NCBI GenBank assembly: GCA_900555725.1
Contig: USMD01000003.1
Span: forward strand, 1 to 36,161
Origin: an uncultured Garciella sp.
GTDB taxonomy: Bacteria; Bacillota; Clostridia; Eubacteriales; Garciellaceae
Reading direction: 5' to 3'
Length of the DNA: 36,161 bases
Shown: in pieces, positions 32,069 through 36,161 of the stretch
Position numbering within the stretch: position 1 is the stretch's first letter
How the letters are laid out: the number at the start of each line of letters is the position of its first letter
Notes under the pieces: model-generated
What the model was told of the DNA's origin: nothing
Databases searched by the model: none
Seen by the model: only the letters and a program-made list of their open reading frames with translations
Position numbers and translations under genes: made by a program

Positions 32069-32842
32069 CCTTTCTATTTTCTTTTTTTTCTTTTTTATCA
32101 TTCGAATGATAAATTGTTCAAAATCCTCAATAGACTCATTATCATTAAAAATAGTTTCACAATATTTGTTTCTAATGTTCTCTTTAAAATTCTGGAACTG
32201 ATTTTCCTTTAACTGCCTTTGATTTAACTTGTTATATAAGAATTCTAATTGTTCCAGCTCTTCTTTTAAATTTTGAATGGAAGATAAAGAGTGCATATGA
32301 TTGATCCGTTTATCTAGCATTTTTTCAATCTCTATTGTATTTGCTTGTTCATTTTTTGTTCCCCTTCTTACATATATGGTATTAGATAGGATATGTTCTC
32401 CTTGCCCTATGGAGATAAAAGGTAATTGTTCAGGAATATCTTCTATTAAGACCATTTGAAAATTTTTCCCTTGTAACTTATCATATTTAGAGGAATCAAA
32501 ACAAAAATTATAGGTTTTGTATTTTAAGGAAGTCGGGACATACCTTTCTATCGTATTTTGAATATCTGCAGGATCCATCAGGGATTCTATCCCTATAGGT
32601 TTAAAACCTCCATCTTCATTTTCTGCTATTCCAAAGATAATGATACCTCCCCCACTATTAGCCATGGCTAAAAATAACTTGGACAGCTCCTCTTTATCTA
32701 TCCATTCCCTTTTAAAATCCACATTGTTTTCTTCTCCAGTAGTAGATTCTATAAAATTTTGAAAATTTTCCTTTGTAGGTTCTGTTATAAGTTCATAAAA
32801 TAAATCCTTGATTGGTCTTGCACTGTTCTTTATGACAATCAC
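32057..32842 (-). CDS. AlbA_2/Schlafen-domain putative DNA-binding protein
   Basis: 261 residues. Residues about 30-165 match the AlbA_2 (Schlafen-like) domain: NNVDFKREWIDKEELSKLFLAMANSGGGIIIFGIAENEDG, then FQMVLIEDIPEQLPFIS and NTIYVRRGTKNEQAN. The C-terminal 90 residues are helical and very charged, probably coiled coil (NLKEELEQLEFLYNKLNQRQ), ending in a Lys-rich tail. Family proteins are often annotated as transcriptional regulators or ATP-binding; function here is unknown. The listed start is a GTG at 32842 that lies inside the GGAAGGTG element; the codon at good spacing is an ATA, so the true start is open. It stands between two transport operons and has its own terminator. Confidence 0.82.
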   Translation of the reverse strand: MIVIKNSARPIKDLFYELITEPTKENFQNFIESTTGEENNVDFKREWIDKEELSKLFLAMANSGGGIIIFGIAENEDGGFKPIGIESLMDPADIQNTIERYVPTSLKYKTYNFCFDSSKYDKLQGKNFQMVLIEDIPEQLPFISIGQGEHILSNTIYVRRGTKNEQANTIEIEKMLDKRINHMHSLSSIQNLKEELEQLEFLYNKLNQRQLKENQFQNFKENIRNKYCETIFNDNESIEDFEQFIIRMIKKKKKKIERILD

Positions 32843-32945
32843 CTTCCAGTTATGTATTAACAGGGTTGTTTATTATTAATATGCCCAATGCTCCTCTTAC
32901 TATTTAGGAAATTTCTTTATTCATTAATCTAATCCGTTGTGCTAG

Positions 32946-34232
32946 TTAAAACATAATGGGTACTAAGAATGTTGCCAATAATATAATAAAGGCTCCTCCT
33001 AGTCGAGAAGAAATTTGAGCAAAGGGCATTAGTTCCATTCTCTTAGAGGCTGTTAATACTGCAACATCTCCAGTTCCTCCCATATTCGCCATACATAAAC
33101 CTGCTGTAATGGCTGCTTCTATAGGATAAAATCCTACTAATTTCCCTACCAAAGCTGAACCAATGATTGCTCCAATAACAACCACCAATACAAGTACCAA
33201 ATAAGATAATGAAAAGGCATCGATGACTTGACCTAAATCCGTATAGGCAATTCCAATTCCCATCAATAATGCGGGGGTAAAGTTTCCGGCAACAAATTGA
33301 TACCAATTGGCACAGGCATTTTCATATTTTTTTGGTAGCAAATTAAAAACCTTTACAAGGGCTACAGAAATAATCATCCAAGCATAGGGGTGAATATCTA
33401 ATCCGATAGATGTTTCAAACAAATATCCTATAATGTTTCCTAAAGCAAAGAAACCAGTAGCAATCACAATCCCAATCCCATAATGGGAGATAGAAATTTT
33501 TTCATCGGATCTTTCTTCTTCGGTAAAATCATCCTCTACTTCCATTAACTTTCCATTTCCAGTCCATTGAGGCTTCATCTGTCCTAATTTATCTAGGAAA
33601 CCACCGGCCACAATTGCCATGGCATTTCCTAGGGCAACTGCTGGAACAAGCCTAGATAGAATTTGATCTGATGGAATCCCCAGAGCACTGGAAAATACTT
33701 GAGAAATAGGTACTGCTCCAGCTCCCATACCTCCACCCATAATAGGAATTCCTATATAAGCCATAGATTCTCCCGGATACTGACCAAATAATAAACCTAC
33801 TATAGAAACCAATCCTAGAGCAGCTACCACTCCTCCTAATATACAAGGTAGATATCTAACGGCTGCCTTTACTAATAATTTTTTGCTCATTCCTAGGATA
33901 GATCCTGTAATTAAAGCAGCAATATAAAAATCAAGAAAACCTCCATCGGTCATAAAGATTGTAATATTTTCTGAAACTACATCGGGAAGAATGTGAAAAT
34001 AAACAAGTGCTGCAGAACCAAAAATAACTACAATAGGTCCTCCTCCAAAGAAAGTTTTAACAATGGGGAGATGGTCTCCAATTAATTCTAATAGTGCACC
34101 AAAAATCATCAGAAATGAAAAAGCGCCAATCATACCTGTTGGCAATACTCCTAGGGCAATTGCCACCAGTAAAACTGCAGCTAAGATAATGTAATAAGGT
34201 AAGCCAATGCCGATTATTTTATAATTACTCAT
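32946..34232 (-). CDS. 2-hydroxycarboxylate transporter (CitS/MaeN family)
   Basis: 428 residues with about eleven hydrophobic segments. The two re-entrant-loop motifs of the 2HCT family are present: GIPIMGGGMGAGAVPISQ near 161-178 and ANMGGTGDVAVLTASKR near 383-399, with the conserved Arg of ISSRLGG after the second loop. Members take up citrate, malate or lactate/citrate by symport with sodium or exchange. A malic enzyme gene lies 211 bases upstream on the same strand, which favours malate as substrate. A good ribosome site (GGGAGG) precedes ATG at 34232, and a possible CcpA site lies about 100 bases upstream. Confidence 0.92.
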   Translation of the reverse strand: MSNYKIIGIGLPYYIILAAVLLVAIALGVLPTGMIGAFSFLMIFGALLELIGDHLPIVKTFFGGGPIVVIFGSAALVYFHILPDVVSENITIFMTDGGFLDFYIAALITGSILGMSKKLLVKAAVRYLPCILGGVVAALGLVSIVGLLFGQYPGESMAYIGIPIMGGGMGAGAVPISQVFSSALGIPSDQILSRLVPAVALGNAMAIVAGGFLDKLGQMKPQWTGNGKLMEVEDDFTEEERSDEKISISHYGIGIVIATGFFALGNIIGYLFETSIGLDIHPYAWMIISVALVKVFNLLPKKYENACANWYQFVAGNFTPALLMGIGIAYTDLGQVIDAFSLSYLVLVLVVVIGAIIGSALVGKLVGFYPIEAAITAGLCMANMGGTGDVAVLTASKRMELMPFAQISSRLGGAFIILLATFLVPIMF

Positions 34233-34332
34233 TGAAAATCCTCCCTTTCACCTAAATAATTTATCTTAATACTGTTAAGCTTCAGTATTTAGACCTGCTA
34301 AAGAACATCTAAAATACTTTTATCATCTTATG

Positions 34333-34346
34333 TGGTAACGTTAACA
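34333..34346. promoter_or_regulatory. Possible CcpA (cre) site upstream of the 2HCT carrier
   Basis: TGGTAACGTTAACA, with a palindromic TAACGTTA core, differs at two positions from the TGWAANCGNTNWCA consensus. Position about 100 bases before a carbon-substrate carrier fits catabolite control. Low-information match. Confidence 0.4.
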
Positions 34347-34375
34347 ATAACATCTAAATCAATAAGGAAAGAAAT

Positions 34376-34422
34376 GAGGTTGGCAGTCATAGACCACAGC
34401 TCTGTGCATAGAAACCAACCCC
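34376..34422. terminator. Hairpin between malic enzyme and 2HCT carrier genes
   Basis: GAGGTTGG (34376-34383) pairs with CCAACCCC (34415-34422), enclosing an inner CACAG-CT-CTGTG stem. It follows the malic enzyme stop by 21 bases on the minus strand. The T run is better on the plus strand, so attenuation or processing are possible alternatives to termination. Confidence 0.55.
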
Positions 34423-34443
34423 TTTTTCAATATTTTATAAAGA

Positions 34444-35616
34444 CTAAATTCGATTCACACCTTGTTCTACAGCTTTATCTGCCACTGCCTTTGCTACTAT
34501 ATCGGCTACTCTCTTGTCAAAGGCATCTGGGATTACATACTCTTCGGTTAAATCTTCTTCTTGAATAAGAGAAGCAATTCCATAGGCAGCTGCTACTTTC
34601 ATTTCTTCGGTAATTTTTCTTGCCCGGACACTTAAAGCCCCTTTAAACAAGCCAGGAAATGCTAATACATTATTGATTTGATTTGGAAAATCAGATCTTC
34701 CAGTACCGATTACCCTTGCTCCAGCTTCTTTCGCGTCCTCATAGGAAATTTCAGGGTTAGGATTTGCCATAGCAAAGATGATAGCATCTTTTTTCATCGA
34801 TTGAACCATTTCCTTTGTAACAACATTTGCTATCGATACCCCAATAAATACATCCGCCCCTACTAAGGCATCCTTTAGACTTCCCTTTTGTTGCTTTCTA
34901 TTAGTAACTTTAGCAATTTCTTCTTTGTATTTATTTCCTGGAGCTGATCCTTCATAAATCATCCCCTTACTATCGCACATAATAATATCTTGTACCCCAA
35001 GATTTAGTAACATTTTTGTAATGGCCATTCCTGCTGCTCCCGCACCATTTACCACTGCTTTAATATCCTTCATTTCTTTTTTTACAATTTTCAAGGCATT
35101 AATGAGTCCTGCACAAACTACAATTGCAGTACCATGTTGATCATCATGGAAAACAGGAATATCTAGTTCTTCCTTTAATCTCTCTTCTATTTCAAAACAT
35201 TTTGGAGCTCCAATATCCTCAAGATTAATCCCCCCAAAGGTAGGGGCAATATGTTTTACTGTTGCTACAATTTCATCTACATCCTGGGTATCTAAGCAAA
35301 TAGGAAATGCATCTACCCCAGCAAAGGTCTTAAATAATATGGATTTTCCTTCCATTACAGGCATTCCTGCCACACCGCCGATATTTCCTAACCCTAATAC
35401 CGCAGATCCATCTGTGACTACAGCAACTAAATTTCCTTTTGCAGTATATTTATAAACATTTTCGACATTTTCATTGATTTTCCGACAAGGTTCTGCAACC
35501 CCAGGAGTATAAGCGATACTTAAATCATCTCTAGTCTCCACTGGGGCCTTTGAAATAACTTCAATCTTTCCTCTTTTTTCCTCATGCATTTTAAGACTTT
35601 CTTCTGAAAAATTCAT
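34444..35616 (-). CDS. Malic enzyme (NAD(P)-dependent, decarboxylating)
   Basis: 390 residues, the short bacterial form without the phosphotransacetylase-like tail. It oxidatively decarboxylates malate to pyruvate. Motifs seen: LSIAYTPGVAEPC with the catalytic Tyr, NLVAVVTDGSAVLGLGNIGG, Lys in MEGKSILFKTFAGVDAFP, the metal-binding GINLEDIGAPKCFEIEE and IPVFHDDQHGTAIV, and the dinucleotide-binding VVNGAGAAGMAITKMLL. NAD versus NADP cannot be decided with confidence. It precedes the 2-hydroxycarboxylate carrier on the same strand, forming a malate uptake and conversion module. Confidence 0.94.
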   Translation of the reverse strand: MNFSEESLKMHEEKRGKIEVISKAPVETRDDLSIAYTPGVAEPCRKINENVENVYKYTAKGNLVAVVTDGSAVLGLGNIGGVAGMPVMEGKSILFKTFAGVDAFPICLDTQDVDEIVATVKHIAPTFGGINLEDIGAPKCFEIEERLKEELDIPVFHDDQHGTAIVVCAGLINALKIVKKEMKDIKAVVNGAGAAGMAITKMLLNLGVQDIIMCDSKGMIYEGSAPGNKYKEEIAKVTNRKQQKGSLKDALVGADVFIGVSIANVVTKEMVQSMKKDAIIFAMANPNPEISYEDAKEAGARVIGTGRSDFPNQINNVLAFPGLFKGALSVRARKITEEMKVAAAYGIASLIQEEDLTEEYVIPDAFDKRVADIVAKAVADKAVEQGVNRI

Positions 35617-35647
35617 GATAACACTCCTTTATATTTAATATTTGATT

Positions 35648-35737
35648 TTATATTACCATATTATTCCCAAAAAAGAACAATACAACAATACATATGATTA
35701 AAAAAATAATTCTAGTACTTAACTTCATCTTTTGCAT
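35648..35737 (-). CDS. Putative 29-residue membrane peptide upstream of malic enzyme
   Basis: A 29-residue open frame: MQKMKLSTR, then a strongly hydrophobic helix (IIFLIICIVVLFFFG), then a short tail. GGGAGG lies five bases ahead of ATG at 35737, a strong ribosome site. It ends 31 bases before the malic enzyme start, so it could also act as a leader peptide. No family recognised; composition alone could arise by chance in AT-rich DNA. Confidence 0.45.
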   Translation of the reverse strand: MQKMKLSTRIIFLIICIVVLFFFGNNMVI

Positions 35738-35832
35738 TAAATCCTCCCATTAGATAAAAACAAATTACAACTTCTTATGTCATTCTATTATTAAAACAGG
35801 CTGAAAAATGAAAGATTTTTCCGAAAAGAAAA

Positions 35833-35875
35833 AACCTAGTATTTAGAATCCTATAAATGATTCCATAGCTAGGTT
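35833..35875 (-). terminator. Terminator of the Spo0E-like gene
   Basis: AACCTAG and CTAGGTT with an inner GAATC/GATTC stem; on the minus strand followed by TTTTTCTTTT. It lies 26 bases after the small gene's stop. Confidence 0.8.
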
Positions 35876-35901
35876 AAATTTAGAATAATCATATTTTTTA
35901 T

Positions 35902-36060
35902 TTACAAAAATAGTTTCTGATAGATTACAATAAGCTTGTCCAATTCCATACTCACCTCAATAATTTCTTTACTAAGAGGATGTTTTTTCCCTAAAAGATA
36001 GTTCATCCTTTTTTTAAGGATATCTATCTCATATTCTAATTGATCCTCTGAAATTTGCAT
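35902..36060 (-). CDS. Spo0E family sporulation phosphatase
   Basis: A 52-residue protein. It consists of two helices with the family signature SMELDKLIVIY (SxELDxLI) near residues 36-46, preceded by a helix beginning EDQLEYEIDILKKRMNYLL. Spo0E proteins dephosphorylate the response regulator Spo0A and so delay entry into sporulation; the Asp in the signature is key. GGAGGGG lies seven bases before ATG at 36060, and a good terminator follows. Length is typical of the short clostridial and bacilli members. Specificity for Spo0A is inferred from the family. Confidence 0.85.
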   Translation of the reverse strand: MQISEDQLEYEIDILKKRMNYLLGKKHPLSKEIIEVSMELDKLIVIYQKLFL

Positions 36061-36098
36061 CTAATCCCCTCCATTTTATCATCTTTTTAGATCTATTG

Positions 36099-36104
36099 AT
36101 TATA
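36099..36104 (-). promoter_or_regulatory. Possible -10 box for the Spo0E-like gene
   Basis: TATAAT on the minus strand, 38 bases before the start codon. The corresponding -35 region is poor, so this is tentative. Confidence 0.3.
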
Positions 36105-36161
36105 TCCATTGATAAGATAAAAATAAATCTTACTTATAAAAAACCTTATGTTATGTATCAT

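Overview
The window is about 36 kb of AT-rich DNA from the chromosome of a low-GC, Gram-positive, endospore-forming anaerobe, most likely a member of the Clostridia. The case rests on a spoVAC-spoVAD-spoVAE operon, a CotF-like spore coat protein, a Spo0E-type phosphatase, very strong AGGAGG-type ribosome binding sites, frequent TTG/GTG starts, and a fermentative and salvage gene set (malic enzyme with a 2-hydroxycarboxylate carrier, LarA, cobinamide salvage). No prophage, insertion sequence, CRISPR array, rRNA or tRNA was seen. The genus cannot be fixed from the sequence alone.

Layout, left to right. (1) 1-3.3 kb: two DegV/FakB-type lipid-binding proteins around a TrhA/hemolysin III membrane protein, then a small HMA-like protein without metal-binding cysteines. 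(2) 3.5-5.4 kb: the spoVA operon (minus strand), whose products move dipicolinic acid into the spore. (3) 5.7-9.3 kb: single housekeeping genes (SAM methyltransferase, dCTP deaminase, O6-alkylguanine-DNA methyltransferase, Nudix hydrolase), a CotF-like gene with a small partner, and a 41-residue membrane protein missed by length-limited gene calling. (4) 9.5-13.7 kb: an abgT-M20-abgA operon for uptake and cleavage of p-aminobenzoyl-glutamate or similar N-acyl amino acids. (5) 14-18.9 kb: a metallo-beta-lactamase-fold hydrolase, a large SWIM-SNF2 helicase and a YbaK deacylase. (6) 19.1-22 kb: a LarA nickel-pincer racemase with a KdgT-type permease, and divergently a DUF3842 protein behind a consensus sigma-A promoter.

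(7) 22-28.8 kb is the clearest regulated unit. A cobalamin riboswitch with its own promoter and terminator leads into btuF-btuC-btuD-cobU-cobS-cobC-cobT, all on the minus strand: corrinoid import followed by nucleotide-loop assembly. BtuD carries an extra C-terminal Rossmann-like domain of unknown role. (8) 28.9-32 kb: a complete polar amino-acid ABC importer with a good sigma-A promoter. (9) 32-36.1 kb: an AlbA_2/Schlafen-like protein, a 2-hydroxycarboxylate (malate/citrate) carrier with a possible CcpA site upstream, a malic enzyme, and two very small genes, one of them a recognisable Spo0E-family protein.

No obviously new multi-gene system such as a defence island or biosynthetic cluster stands out. 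The most interesting leads are the BtuD C-terminal domain, the LarA-permease pair, the unusual partner of AbgA, a short repeat scattered through intergenic gaps and often part of hairpins, the small membrane proteins, and genes whose Shine-Dalgarno spacing points at a non-standard start codon.
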